A stretch of 64,000 nt of DNA from Lasiodiplodia sp. COLG20 (Eukaryota; Ascomycota; Dothideomycetes; Botryosphaeriales; Botryosphaeriaceae), in assembly GCA_009801085.1 (NCBI GenBank), contig VNWV01000005.1, forward strand, positions 2,666,001-2,730,000, in the 5' to 3' direction. Below, in pieces: positions 24,394 through 34,097 of the stretch (its first letter is position 1; every line of letters starts with the position of its first letter). The notes under the pieces were generated by a model. It was not told the DNA's origin, searched no databases, and saw nothing but the letters and a program-made list of their open reading frames with translations. The translations under genes were made by a program, and so were the position numbers.

Positions 24394-25727
24394 ATGCCGA
24401 TATGCATTGAGTGCAGATATCCTCTGCGGACGCTCTACACTACCTACAGCAAAGCCGACGATCGCGCCTTGGGGAAGGGCGTCCGGCTGACACAATGTCC
24501 ACGATGCAAGCGGTTCGGAGACAAATACGTCGAGCATGATTTTGTCGTGCTGTTCATCGACCTCGTCTTGATCAAGCCGCAGGTATGCCATAACGCTACA
24601 ATTGTCGTCGAGATATTCGCAGCCAGGGCGCATGTGGTGGCTAACTAGTAGGATTATTAGGTATATCGCCATTTGCTCTTCAACCGTTTGGGCAGGGAGG
24701 ATGATCGGTTTGATGTGAGTAAATTCATACAGCTTTGGTGTTTTGAAGAAAGGATGGCCGTTGACACATGGCGCTTCTATAGCCCTCCATCATTCGACTC
24801 GGCATCCTACTGCTCCTTTTTGACGTCTACTTGACGTGGGCCCGCATCGAGAAAGCCGCGCCGCAGCCTTTCTCTGGGGAGAATGCTTTACTCGGCCAGG
24901 GAACCATCGCCGAACCCCCCTCAGTGCTGTCCACACAACCGCTGGTCCTCCAATACATCTTCTTCCTCGGTCTCTGCACCGCCCAGACGCTGGCATTCCA
25001 CCTACCTATTCGTCTTCTATGCTCGCATCCTCCACGGATATGGCTTCCGACGTTCCTGGCCAAACGTTTCCGCTCCCCTAATAGCAGTAGCAGCTTCACA
25101 CCACCCTACTCCGGTATCCCCAATCACCCACCTCCCACAACGACAACCATCACTCCCTCCGCCTCCGGAACCACGACCCCAACCGCCTCCATCTCCTCTA
25201 CAGCCTCCACCAATGCCTCCTCCACCGCACCAGCACCAGCACCTACATCCGCGTCCACCACCACCACCCAACCCACCTCCGCGCCTCCCACAACGATGAC
25301 GACGACGACGACGACAACAACCGCAACAACCCACACGACCAACACGAACAATAACAACAACAACAACACCAACACCAACATGATCCCCCTCCTCCCGCCC
25401 TACCCGCACCCGACGCCGCTCAGCACCGCCCTGCTCGTCTCGTCCTGCACCAAGCTCTTCCCGCTGCTGCTCATCATCTGGGACTACGACCTGCCGTCGT
25501 CGGCCTCGGCCGTGTCCTGGGCCGTCATCGTCAACAACGTGGCCGCGCTCGAGATCCTCATGGACTGCGGCTACCTGCGCGCGGGCCTGCTGGTCGGCGT
25601 CGGCGCCGCCGTGCGCGCCGTCGTCGGCGAGCTCGTGCTGGCGAGCGTGGGGCTGAGGGGCAGCGCCGCTGGGCTGGGCGCGGGCGACAGCCAGGTGGGG
25701 TGGAGGTGGTTCTTCGGAGGTGGGTGA
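24394..25727 (+). CDS. arv1: Arv1, ER lipid-homeostasis membrane protein
   Basis: Three exons: 24394-24582, 24661-24714 and 24783-25727, giving 395 residues. The start ATG opens directly on the Arv1 homology domain: MPICIECRYP with its CxxC, and a second CPRCKRFGDKYVEHD with another CxxC, forming a putative zinc site. The family block LLFNRLGREDDRFD follows, then membrane segments around residues 82-98 (IIRLGILLLLFDVYL), 125-150 and 285-370. The family acts in the ER membrane in sterol and GPI-precursor distribution. The protein is longer than I expect for fungal Arv1 because residues ~180-280 are a Thr/Asn/Pro/Ser-rich low-complexity insertion between membrane segments. The frame stays open throughout. 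The C-terminus from ALLVSSCTKLFPLLLIIWDY onward is typical again. Confidence 0.9.
25130..25380 (+). repeat. low-complexity CAA/ACC/ACG-rich tract inside arv1
   Basis: About 250 bases almost free of G on this strand, with runs of ACC, ACG and AAC triplets. They encode strings of Thr, Pro, Ser and Asn, including TTTTTTT-like and NNNNNN runs. In frame with arv1 and bounded by hydrophobic coding sequence on both sides. Confidence 0.85.
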
Positions 25728-26201
25728 TTTGACGATGAAAGGTGGTGGTATTGAAAGGAATTGGTTTTTGGTTTCTTTCGAGCAGTGGATGATTTATAGA
25801 TTATACCCGTAAATCTTATCTAATTCATAGACAAGGCCATGGTAAGGAGCTACTCCGGCCAGCAGCATTTAGCAGCATTCGCACTTGAGTAGCTTGATCT
25901 CTCGTCACTGCGCGTTTCATTCCGATGATCACGTGTGGTCACGGTTGAATTTATGCATAAAAGAAGAATGTACAGCTCCCAGAACCAGAGAACGCCTCAA
26001 AAACAAACCAATATCCCAGCTTTCGCTAAAGGATTTCCCACCGATAGTTCTCAAGCTCATAGCTCCACGCCTTCCTTTGCACAAAGTGTAGAGCCTCTTC
26101 CATGCTTCTATGCTTGTCGTACATGAGGCGGCACTCGTGGTGCTTCGTCGTGGGACACCTCCCCACCATTGTTCGAAAAAAGTGAGAACATGTCTGCCCT
26201 C
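25728..26201. other. intergenic between convergent genes
   Basis: About 470 bases 3' of arv1 (+) and vma9 (-). Nothing recognised. Confidence 0.5.
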
Positions 26202-27067
26202 TCAAAACAAGACGTTGTGGCCCTCGCCACCCTCGGGCCGCAAATCAGACCTCCGCGGGTTGATGAGCGGGTGCCACTGCGCGAGGAAGGTGATGGCCCA
26301 CATCAGGTAGCAAGACCAGGCCGAGAGGATGAGCGACGAGCGCCATACTCTGCAGGAATCGTCAGCAGCTTTCTTCTCATGAATAGTATGTTTGGGGCTG
26401 GGGCGGAGGCGGTGAGCTTATTTTGGAACAGGGCCTTGTGATCGAGCGAACTGGGGAGTTCAAGTACGGGGAGACTCGGAGGCGGGGCTGGGAAGGATCA
26501 AGCGGAGTGCATCGAGAGAAACTAGCCCAGGGTCGACGGCGGTATCGTCGTCACGCTCGTTGTTCTCGAACGGCCCGTTGCTAGAATCCTCGTGCGTCCT
26601 CGCCATTTCTACGATCCTTCGCGAGCGGCGGATTTGACCAACAGAGTGCTGAGCGGACATCGGCCATTTCCGAACGCCTGCACCTGACGAACAGCAATCC
26701 AGCCGCTCTCCGTCCATGCCACATGTCCCAAACTCGCAGAGAAAGCTCCGGTTCCCTCATATGGCTCCTGGTCCCACGGCATGTGATGATCGGATGTGAT
26801 AAGGAAGAAAGACGTGTACTGACGTTTGGTTCTCGCCCTTGGGGCTAGCAAACCACGAGACGGCCGAGAAAGCGACGATGAAAATGAGACCGATGATCAA
26901 GCTCCAACTGCGGAGAGCAAAGCCCGTGTTAGCAGAGCCATCCCTTTAATTGCACGGCTTTCCCGTGATTCTATGTACATGGTACGATTCGGAGTAAACG
27001 CGTTGGGTACGGAGAAAGAGTGCTAGGTGGGTAAGCGGTTCGAAGGTTGGGCTCACCCGTTCGCCAT
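26202..27067 (-). CDS. vma9: V-type proton ATPase subunit e
   Basis: Minus strand, three exons (27067-27057, 26907-26824, 26349-26202), giving 80 residues. It is too broken up by introns to show as an open frame. The first exon is only 11 nt (MAN plus part of a Gly codon). The second gives WSLIIGLIFIVAFSAVSW and FASPKGENQT. The third gives VWRSSLIL, CYLMWAITFLAQWHPLINP and RRSDLRPE. Two hydrophobic helices with this exact layout are diagnostic of the small V0 subunit e (Vma9/ATP6V0E) of the vacuolar proton pump. Length is as expected. The second intron (474 bases) is unusually long for this window and starts GTCAGT, a weaker donor. The product is nevertheless uninterrupted and conserved, so I trust the model. 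Confidence 0.88.
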
Positions 27068-27483
27068 CTTGATGGGAGGCTGCGCGGCAGCGGTTCGTGT
27101 GTAGGGAAGGAGAGGGTTAGTCGGAGCTGTGTTGCGCGAGCCGGGATACGGTGCTCTGTTGATGCGCGTTGGGCGATGCAGTTGGTGGACGGTGGTGATG
27201 CGGCCGGCACCAGCTTGGTTGGTGCTCCTGCTGCTGCGTCGCGGGCTTGGCGGATTGACGTCTCCAGGGCCGCCCGCGCTTAACCCCTTTGGGAAACTAG
27301 CTCTGTGTACGAGCTACTCTACATCAAGTACGCCTGTCCATTCTGCCAGCACACATTGAGAGCTGAGACATCAGAAATCTGATCGTGAAGTACTACTCAT
27401 AGTGCTTGCCATTAAAACATGCCCATTAGGCTGGGTATATCATTCGCTATCAACCCAAGTCTTTAAGAAATATGTAGTAGAAA
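27068..27483. other. intergenic
   Basis: About 415 bases upstream of vma9 and downstream of mob3, both on the minus strand. Expected to hold the vma9 promoter. No other signal seen. Confidence 0.5.
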
Positions 27484-29069
27484 TTAATCGGCAACTGTCT
27501 TCGTAGCCTCATCTGCATCCGCGGCTGAGCTTTCATTAGGCTTTATTGCCTCTGCCTCAGTCTTCTCGTCCGCAACCTTCTCGTGTTCAGACTCCTCATC
27601 CTTTCCATCCGTTTTCTTGCTGTCCTCGTCACTCGGCTTTTCTGTCGTCGCATCGGGCTTGTCGCTTTCCTCTTCCGTTGTTTCCGCCTCCTTAGACGAT
27701 TCAGGCTCATCTTGGCTTTCCTCTTTGACCTCCGACTTCTCTTCGTCTTTGACCTCTGGCGCAGTCTCGTCAGACTCAGCTTCCTTGAGTGGGGGTTCTG
27801 CCTCCTTTTCTGGAGAGGCTTCAGTGACCTCAACGATCGGGGCCTCATCGTCTTTGGAAACTTCATTTGCGCCTTCAGAGTTCTCGGTATTTTCAGACAA
27901 CGACTTGTCGTCCGCGCTGACAGGCTGTTCAGATGTATCCGGCTCTGTGGCAAGCTCCTCGACAGGAGCCTGCGCAGCCTTCTCCGCGGCCTTTGCCGAG
28001 GATGCGTCTTCTTCTTCCTTCTCCTCAATCACGCTGATCTGGTGCGCGCTTGCTGACGGCGTATGCCGATGTCTCTTGGTAGTGTTACCAGTAACCAGCG
28101 TAGCATTTCCGGCCACATCAAGCTCTCCAGCATTGCCCTCGCCCTTGTCTTCCTTCTTCAGTATTTTGGGCACCGTCTGCGCCGACTCAGTTGGTGTTGA
28201 CTCGATGCCTTCAGCCTCTGGCGGAATGGTATAGTTGTCGCTCGGGATTAGGTTGTAGGTGTCGCACACGACCTTGAAGAACGAGTAGAGGCCCGTCTTG
28301 TTCTCCACTTTCCAGAACATGTCTCTGTGTTGAAACCAGGCGTGGGCGAAGATGCGATAGACGCGACGGAAGACGTTGGTAAGCTGGCGTATTTGCTGGT
28401 GCGCGGTGTTTGCCTCAGTGCCGAGGGCTAGGCGACTGGGGAAGTTCTTGGGCGAGGTCAACGTGTTGGCAGCCCAGTCAAGCGTATGGCAGCAGTAATC
28501 GATGGCACAGCACGACTTGGGTGGGTCATGGACGGCGCAGAGGTATTGCCATTCTGAGGCGCGCATCTCGGGACAAGTCTGAGCGGAGCAGGGAGGGTCG
28601 TCGGCGAAGAGGGCGATGAGGATGGAGTTTGCATGCTCGGTCAGGAAGCGGCACAGCTCGTAGAGCCAGAGGGCGCGCTCGACGCCAGGCGGCGGCTCGG
28701 CAAGCTTCATGGCAGCTGTGCGGTCGAGGGGGCTTGAAGTGTTCGAGTCGGAGGGATGCGTGGCCGAGTAGTGGAGGGCTTTGAGATATTCCATGAGCTG
28801 GAAGGCTGACTCGATCTGTCGACGCGGGTCAGGTCGCAAGTTCAGAACAATTGCGCGGAGAAGCTCACGTCCTTGAGATCGGCCAACGGCGGGCCCTCAG
28901 CCATGTCTTGGGCCTTGGTGCCGGGGCGGATTCTCCTCGCGGAGCCTTGGTCAACCTTCGCTTCCTCGGAGTGCTCCTCAGCGATGGGCGACTTGGGTCC
29001 CAGCTGGTCTTCGGCGATGGGCGGCGGGCTGGGCAGCCGCGGCGAGCTCGATGGCGACATGGCAGCCAT
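27484..29069 (-). CDS. mob3: Mob3/phocein-type MOB protein (STRIPAK component)
   Basis: Minus strand, two exons (29069-28869, 28815-27484; 53-base intron with donor GTGAGC), giving 510 residues. The N-terminal ~67 residues are Pro/Ser/Glu-rich. The MOB domain (about 70-265) shows CPEMRASEWQYLCAVHDPP, the CAIDYCCHTLDWAANTL stretch and NVFRRVYRIFAHAWFQHRD. It ends YNLIPSDNYTIPPE. The Cys/His ligands typical of the family's zinc site are present. These features match MOB4/phocein and its fungal counterpart Mob3, which binds striatin and PP2A in the STRIPAK complex controlling fruiting-body development and hyphal fusion. Residues ~270-510 form a long, very acidic Glu/Asp/Ser/Ala-rich tail with no predicted fold. 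The ATG at 29069 was chosen because the upstream in-frame sequence is Gly/Arg-rich and unlike the family. Confidence 0.88.
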
Positions 29070-29410
29070 GGTGGAGGGTGCGCGAATGACGCTCCCTGCG
29101 ATTGGCGACGAGGGAAGTGTCGAGTGGCTGTTGAAATGGTCGAGGTGGCTCAGGCACGAAGCGCTGGACCCGAGCTGCTGGGCCCTAAGACGGTCCGCGC
29201 CAAGCAACTGCCCTCTCCCGACGCCCCAGCCTCTCCCGCGCCCACCACCTGCACTCACCATCCCGTAGAATCACCCATCTCTTACTAGAATGCACGCTGT
29301 ATCCAACCTGTAACGCAATCAATGCCTGTCGAGCAGTAGAGCTGTGTCAGCAGTCCACAGAGGGGTGCTGCAGCCGATTGCTAACGCGAAGCATAGCAGG
29401 CCTCTGGAAC
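29070..29410. other. intergenic, mob3 promoter side
   Basis: About 340 bases upstream of mob3 that reach the left copy of the palindromic repeat. Nothing else recognised. Confidence 0.5.
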
Positions 29411-29578
29411 AGCTATACCTCAGAAAAAAACAAAAAAAAAAAAAACACATGTGGGTAGTTGAAGCTATCGTCCGGACGAGAATGTCGAATTAAAAATTCT
29501 ACATACACGTCCGGACGATAGCTTCACCTGCCCATAACCTGAGCGAAAACAAATTAACGCTAGCCTTCGAGAAAAGGA
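29411..29578. repeat. left copy of palindromic repeat
   Basis: The palindrome arms are 29453-29491 and 29495-29533, with AAA between; 34 of 39 positions pair. The outer part of each arm reads GGGTAGTTGAAGC and TATCGTCCGGACG. An A-rich run precedes it (29424-29445), and TGAGCGAAAACAAAT follows. Transcribed or single-stranded, this would fold into a long hairpin. Confidence 0.85.
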
Positions 29579-30058
29579 GCATAACCAACAAGAAGGAAAA
29601 AAATACGATCTTCCTTGCATCGATTGCATCCGTTGTCACCGTCACACTTCTCATAGTTTTCAAATCGTTTTGTAGACTTTAATTTCATCAGCGTGTGGAG
29701 AAGCTTAATACAATGTTGCTGACCCGAGCCACCCAGTCGTCACCAGCAACAATCCTCAAGACCTCTCCACCATCCTACGTGTGCTTCGTATCATGTGGGC
29801 CAACTCCATGCTACACGGCACCCCGATGCCTAAGATCCCTCGCGTACTCTAGCCGTTCATGTGCGCGCTCGACATTCACGGCGTGCCGACCGAAGGCCCT
29901 CTCAAGACTGTTGCTTTGGAGGTGACGTAATAAAGCAAAGGGTATATCGTATGCTGAGACTAAGTATCGTAAAAGACAAAGGTAAACAGCAAAAAGGGTG
30001 ACAGCAAAGGTGAGAAGTAGTAACGTAGAAAACAAACAAGAGAACCACCTAAAGATCG
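29579..30058. other. non-coding part inside the repeat-bracketed segment
   Basis: About 480 AT-rich bases between the left palindromic repeat and the stop codon of the zinc-module ORF. It is 3' of that ORF. No coding signal seen. Confidence 0.5.
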
Positions 30059-30934
30059 TTACCACATATAACGATCTCGCTTCTTCTTCTCCGCAGAGTT
30101 CATTCGAGATCGGCAGGTTATACACACCCAGATGTTGTTCTTAACGCTCGTACACGGATTTCGTCCGTTACATCCAGGGGCCTGACATTTGTTGTTGGCC
30201 GGCTTCAAAGGCCTTGCGTCCAGCTTCCTTCTCTGAGCAGCAGACATACCCTTACTCTCTCGGCCTCGCTCCCTACAAGCGCAAGTGCTGCATACCCAAA
30301 GCCCGTTCCAGAATTCCTCAACTTTGGGGTCTTTAGTGGTAGGCTTATGGTATGGGTGTTGACATAAACCATCCTGCGGCCGCTCGGTAAAGAGGTCTCG
30401 ATTTTGTTGTCTCTTACGTCGGTTGGCGAGGTCGGCCTCTCCTGGCATCTTCCCATTCTTGAACCGGTGGTCAAAACAAGGCTTACAGACCCATATTTTC
30501 AGGTCCATCATTCGGTACCACCGCCCGCCTAGTTTGATTTCGTCATGGCAGAACTCGCAGCAGCTGTCCTCGGGGTGTGGAATGTTCCTGTCAAGACGGC
30601 GGAGCTCGTCCTCCCAAGTTCGTCGTTTTCCTTTCCTTCGTGCAGACGAGCAAGCCCCACAAAACCAGTCGTCCAAGGGATGGCCCGGATTAAACGATTC
30701 AAACTTTGCTCCTTTGGTCCATGGGGCAGTGCACCAGGTGCAGGCAATCCTGTTCATGAATTTCATGTATCGAAATCCCTGGGCAATCGACCAGGTCTGG
30801 TTCAAACCACGGAGCGCTGGCTGCGGTGACAGGCTGGCTGCCAATGCGAATCTGTCGACGACATTGTTGTACCAGCTCCGGATCACAGGCGCGTTCAGCG
30901 TAAGGGTTGTAAACGAGTTCGGTACAACAACCAT
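30059..30934 (-). CDS. protein with four zinc-binding C-x2-C modules (unrecognised)
   Basis: Minus-strand open frame. The first ATG is at 30934 (291 residues), but the frame stays open upstream to 31090, so the true 5' end may be longer, spliced or truncated. Counting from the codon at 31012 as 1, four modules follow one another. Their cysteine pairs are C91/C94 with C118/C121, C152/C155 with C176/C179, C217 (with nearby His) with C241/C244, and C276/C281 with C297/C300. The second half of each module is similar: DWFCGAC, IWVCKPC, LWVCSTC, IWVCITC. Basic stretches (RRKGKRR, NRRKRQQNR, EKKKRDR) separate the modules. The spacing resembles GATA-like or zinc-ribbon folds, which suggests nucleic-acid binding. 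I recognise no named family. It lies between two palindromic repeats and may be part of a mobile element. Confidence 0.55.
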   Translation of the reverse strand: MVVVPNSFTTLTLNAPVIRSWYNNVVDRFALAASLSPQPALRGLNQTWSIAQGFRYMKFMNRIACTWCTAPWTKGAKFESFNPGHPLDDWFCGACSSARRKGKRRTWEDELRRLDRNIPHPEDSCCEFCHDEIKLGGRWYRMMDLKIWVCKPCFDHRFKNGKMPGEADLANRRKRQQNRDLFTERPQDGLCQHPYHKPTTKDPKVEEFWNGLWVCSTCACRERGRESKGMSAAQRRKLDARPLKPANNKCQAPGCNGRNPCTSVKNNIWVCITCRSRMNSAEKKKRDRYMW

Positions 30935-31150
30935 CCTAAAGAAAACCTGGAACACGGACTCGTAAGCGTAGTTGTAGAAGATATTGATCTGATCCGATGG
31001 AGCATTCCACAAGGACCGGAAGTGGCGAATGACGCCCCCACGACAAATCCTGTCGTGGAACTTCGTCCTTTCCCGTCTTCTGTTCGTAATTTAATCTTGG
31101 TAGTCTTCCCAGCTCTGCAGGACTTTAAAACATAGTGTAACTATGCCCTA

Positions 31151-31312
31151 GCTTTGCCTTAGAAAAATAACACATGCGGGTAGTTGAAGCTATCGTCCGG
31201 ACGTGTATGTAGAATTAGAAATTCGACATTTTCGTCCGGACGATAGCTTCAACTACCCATGACATGAGCAAAAAAATAAATCTACTTTAGCCATCAGCTG
31301 CAAAAGGGGACT
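31151..31312. repeat. right copy of palindromic repeat
   Basis: The palindrome arms are 31178-31216 and 31220-31258, with AGA between; 35 of 39 positions pair. Flanks before (AGCTTTGCCTTAGAAAAA, then CACATG) and after (TGAGCAAAAAAATAAAT) resemble the flanks of the left copy in the same orientation. The palindrome core, however, matches the left copy best when reversed: the left arm here has the GTGTATGTAGAATT end found on the right arm of the other copy. Confidence 0.85.
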
Positions 31313-31571
31313 GTAAATCTCTAGCTACACTTCGGTAGGCTTAAGTTCTACGTTGCTTCTGCTTCGCTGAGGACAATCTAACGCAAGTTCTTAAAGAGGA
31401 ACGGAGCAAGACCTTGCATGAACAAACATCCGTCTCTCTTAGTATTGGGTATGTAAACATCGTGCTGCAGTATTGAAAGATTCTACCGCCTAGCATTCTT
31501 TCGGTATTGGTTTGCATCGATGTTGTTACTGAATTCAAGACGTGTATTTCTGAACAGATCCACTGCAGACT

Positions 31572-34097
31572 CTACTCCCCCTTCTCGCCCTTTCCCTCCA
31601 CCACCGCCTTCTCCTCGTAATCATTTACCCCCTCCCTTTTCTCCTCGTCGCTCTCCTCCTCCTCCACCTCATCTGGCCATATTGGAGCATCCTTGAGATG
31701 CTCGCCCAAGTCGCTTCTCATCTCATCATCCCGCAGCATTCTACGCACGTCATCGGTGATTTCCTGCTCAAACACGATGTCAATCTCCGCTGTCTCATCC
31801 GGGCCCTCGGCGATTGGCTCTTCATTGAAGAACACATCATAAAGTTTTTGCAACCTGAGAGCAATGATGTTCTGCAAGTCCACACAAGCTCTGTCTGCCT
31901 CAGTAAAGTTGAAATCATCGTCGTACTTGGTGCGGAGCTGTTTCAAATCGTCGAGAATATCAGTGGTTTCGAACCATACGCGAATGATCTGTACAACGAG
32001 CGGTATGTTGGCCAAATACCATGCCGCCTCGAGGAGGTGTCGAAGGAGCGAGCAAACACGGCGCGCGTGGAAGATCTCTTGCGGCCACTCCTCATCATGA
32101 GCCCGGGATCCAAATACGCCGGATTGCAGGCTCTCCTGCCGGCGCTTTACTTCTTGGAGGTAGTCTTTGACCCTCACAGCAGCATTGATTGGTTGCGACC
32201 GGACTTCTTCACGCCTCAGAGGATTGTCATCTAGAATTCGACAGCCCTCCAAATATTGGTGACCTGGATTGTGGGAAAGGGCAGCCTCCTCGTCGTTTCG
32301 CCCAACAAGTCCTTTAATCTCTTTGATATACCGTGCCTCAGCCTCGTCGTTCTCCTCGACTTTCTGGCAGAGTTGTATGATGGCGTCCCAGCTGCGGCAT
32401 ACCTCCTCGTTAACAGGCTGATCACACCGTTTAGCGCACCAGAGGGGGTAGAAGCAGCGAGATGAAGCACGTGCAATTGGAAGCACGTAGCAGAACTGGG
32501 TGCCCATTACACTCTCCTCATGTTTCCCTGCGAGGATGGCGTGTGGCCCAAACGCGTAGTTGCTGTGCCTGAGCTTCCTGGAGATCCAGTCTTCGGTGCT
32601 CCACCAGTCCCATCTCTTAAGCGCGGTTATGCATAAAGATCCCACAGTTGCAAGCTTTGCGTCGGAGTTGAAGAAGGCCTGCAGGTCGGCGCTCATGCTT
32701 TCGGCTACTTTGGCGGTCTCCTCGCAGAATTTGCTGAAGTTATCGGATCTATTCACTTCAAGGTCGTCCAGAAGAAGGGCGAGCTCTTCGGCCTTGTTTT
32801 CAAGGCGTTTGATTTCATCTTTATCCCTACCAGCCTCTTCTGACATCTGCATAATCTGCTCATCCCTGGTTTCAATCTTCTCAGTCAGAATTCTGATTGA
32901 TTCTTCACTGTTGTCTTGAGTAGTCGCATGGCCACCCTGCTTTCGAGCAAGTTGCGCCCTGACGTCATTCTTGAGTTCCTCTTGTAAGTGCTTTTCCGCA
33001 ACTTGCTTTTGATCTTCTGTGTCCGAAAGCTGAGAGCGCAACTGTTGTACGCTTCCGAGTACGCTGTGGTCTTTGGGTTCAGGATCATTCTGCAAAGACT
33101 TATTTGGGCTCTCGGATTTGAGCTTGAGCTCTTCTTCAAGGCTGTTGACCTTTTTCGACAACCGCTCCACTAGCCGGGTCTGTGACAGGGACCTCTCTTC
33201 TAGTAGTCTGCTTCTTTCTGCAGCATTCCTTCTGGTAGTTGCGTGAGTATCCGGTTTTTCGAGCTCTGCAACCTCCTCGTTGTTCTGCATTTCGTAATCT
33301 TCAAGGAGCACCTCGAGCCGCTCAATATTGCGCCTCAGCTTCTCGATCTCTTCTTCCAGAGCTCTCCTCTTGGCCTCAACCGCCTCCATCCTGGTCCGCA
33401 AAGAATCGTTCTCATGTCTGAGGCGCAGCTGATCCTCAAAGGCCCCGTCGCCGTCCTCCGGTGTGGGGACCTGATTGTTTTCCCCGTCGGAGATTGGTGT
33501 AGTGAGTGTTGTGCGTCGCCAGAGGCCACTTATTGGCAGTTTTGTATATCTCGCCACCCGAAACATGATGAACACCACCGCAAACCCACAAATTCCGAAC
33601 GATAGCAGCTTTAGCACCAAGTGCCAGGGCACATACTCGGGCGCTACCTTCAAGGTTGTCTCCCTGTCCAACAATTGTGACTCCGAGCTGCCCATTTCCG
33701 TAAAGGGATGTCCCAGAGCCGTAAGAAATGGTGATATGTTGACCGGGCCATGTGGAAAGTAGTCCGGATACGTGGTCACGATGTCGTAAACGCCGATGAC
33801 GCCGAATATGAGAACGAAGATGGAGGTGAGGTAGAGGTAGAAGAGATAAGTGTAGGGCTGGTTAGGGATGAAGTATTCATGTATTAGGCGGTAGAATCGC
33901 TGCAGGCCGTCCTTGATGAATAAGAGATATCGACGTATCAGGTTTATTTGACCCGTATTGCGTTGGATGGCGAGGAGGTATTGGTGTATTAGAAAATAGA
34001 AGCCGAGTGATAGTAGACCGAAGAGAATTAAATAAATTTGGGAGTTTTTCACCTGCGTAGCAGTGCTGGCATTGTTGATTATGGCCGAGAAATGCAT
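31572..34097 (-). CDS. orphan membrane protein with long coiled coil
   Basis: A single long minus-strand open frame of 841 residues from the ATG at 34097. The frame also runs 26 codons further upstream from a GTG at 34175. Three hydrophobic segments are visible near residues 21-42 (IYLILFGLLSLGFYFL), 82-106 (YLYLTSIFVLIFGVIGVY) and 165-187 (LLSFGICGFAVVFIMF). Residues ~225-480 are a heptad-like, Glu/Leu/Arg-rich coiled coil. A folded-looking domain of about 320 residues follows, rich in Trp and Cys (WDWWSTEDWISRK, CFYPLWCAKRC). The C-terminus is very acidic. No enzyme motif recognised. It lies next to the repeat-bracketed zinc-module ORF, with no conserved gene between them. Low similarity to anything I know suggests a lineage-specific gene. 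Confidence 0.65.
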   Translation of the reverse strand: MHFSAIINNASTATQVKNSQIYLILFGLLSLGFYFLIHQYLLAIQRNTGQINLIRRYLLFIKDGLQRFYRLIHEYFIPNQPYTYLFYLYLTSIFVLIFGVIGVYDIVTTYPDYFPHGPVNISPFLTALGHPFTEMGSSESQLLDRETTLKVAPEYVPWHLVLKLLSFGICGFAVVFIMFRVARYTKLPISGLWRRTTLTTPISDGENNQVPTPEDGDGAFEDQLRLRHENDSLRTRMEAVEAKRRALEEEIEKLRRNIERLEVLLEDYEMQNNEEVAELEKPDTHATTRRNAAERSRLLEERSLSQTRLVERLSKKVNSLEEELKLKSESPNKSLQNDPEPKDHSVLGSVQQLRSQLSDTEDQKQVAEKHLQEELKNDVRAQLARKQGGHATTQDNSEESIRILTEKIETRDEQIMQMSEEAGRDKDEIKRLENKAEELALLLDDLEVNRSDNFSKFCEETAKVAESMSADLQAFFNSDAKLATVGSLCITALKRWDWWSTEDWISRKLRHSNYAFGPHAILAGKHEESVMGTQFCYVLPIARASSRCFYPLWCAKRCDQPVNEEVCRSWDAIIQLCQKVEENDEAEARYIKEIKGLVGRNDEEAALSHNPGHQYLEGCRILDDNPLRREEVRSQPINAAVRVKDYLQEVKRRQESLQSGVFGSRAHDEEWPQEIFHARRVCSLLRHLLEAAWYLANIPLVVQIIRVWFETTDILDDLKQLRTKYDDDFNFTEADRACVDLQNIIALRLQKLYDVFFNEEPIAEGPDETAEIDIVFEQEITDDVRRMLRDDEMRSDLGEHLKDAPIWPDEVEEEESDEEKREGVNDYEEKAVVEGKGEKGE

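Larger units (their letters stand above)
29411..31312. mobile_element. candidate mobile element bracketed by palindromic direct repeats
   Basis: Two related ~165-base repeats (29411-29578 and 31151-31312) lie about 1.74 kb apart and enclose one open frame with four zinc-binding modules. Each repeat contains a long palindrome with 39-base arms. Flanking bases of the two copies align in the same orientation, so overall they are direct repeats. No transposase, reverse transcriptase, primer-binding site or clear target-site duplication was seen. The alternative is that two miniature inverted-repeat elements inserted independently around an ordinary gene. The boundaries are estimates from where the two copies stop resembling each other. 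Confidence 0.45.

Noticed and set aside
26460..26717. 85-codon minus-strand frame within the long vma9 intron
   Set aside because: No family signal. It lies wholly within the intron that joins two conserved vma9 exons.
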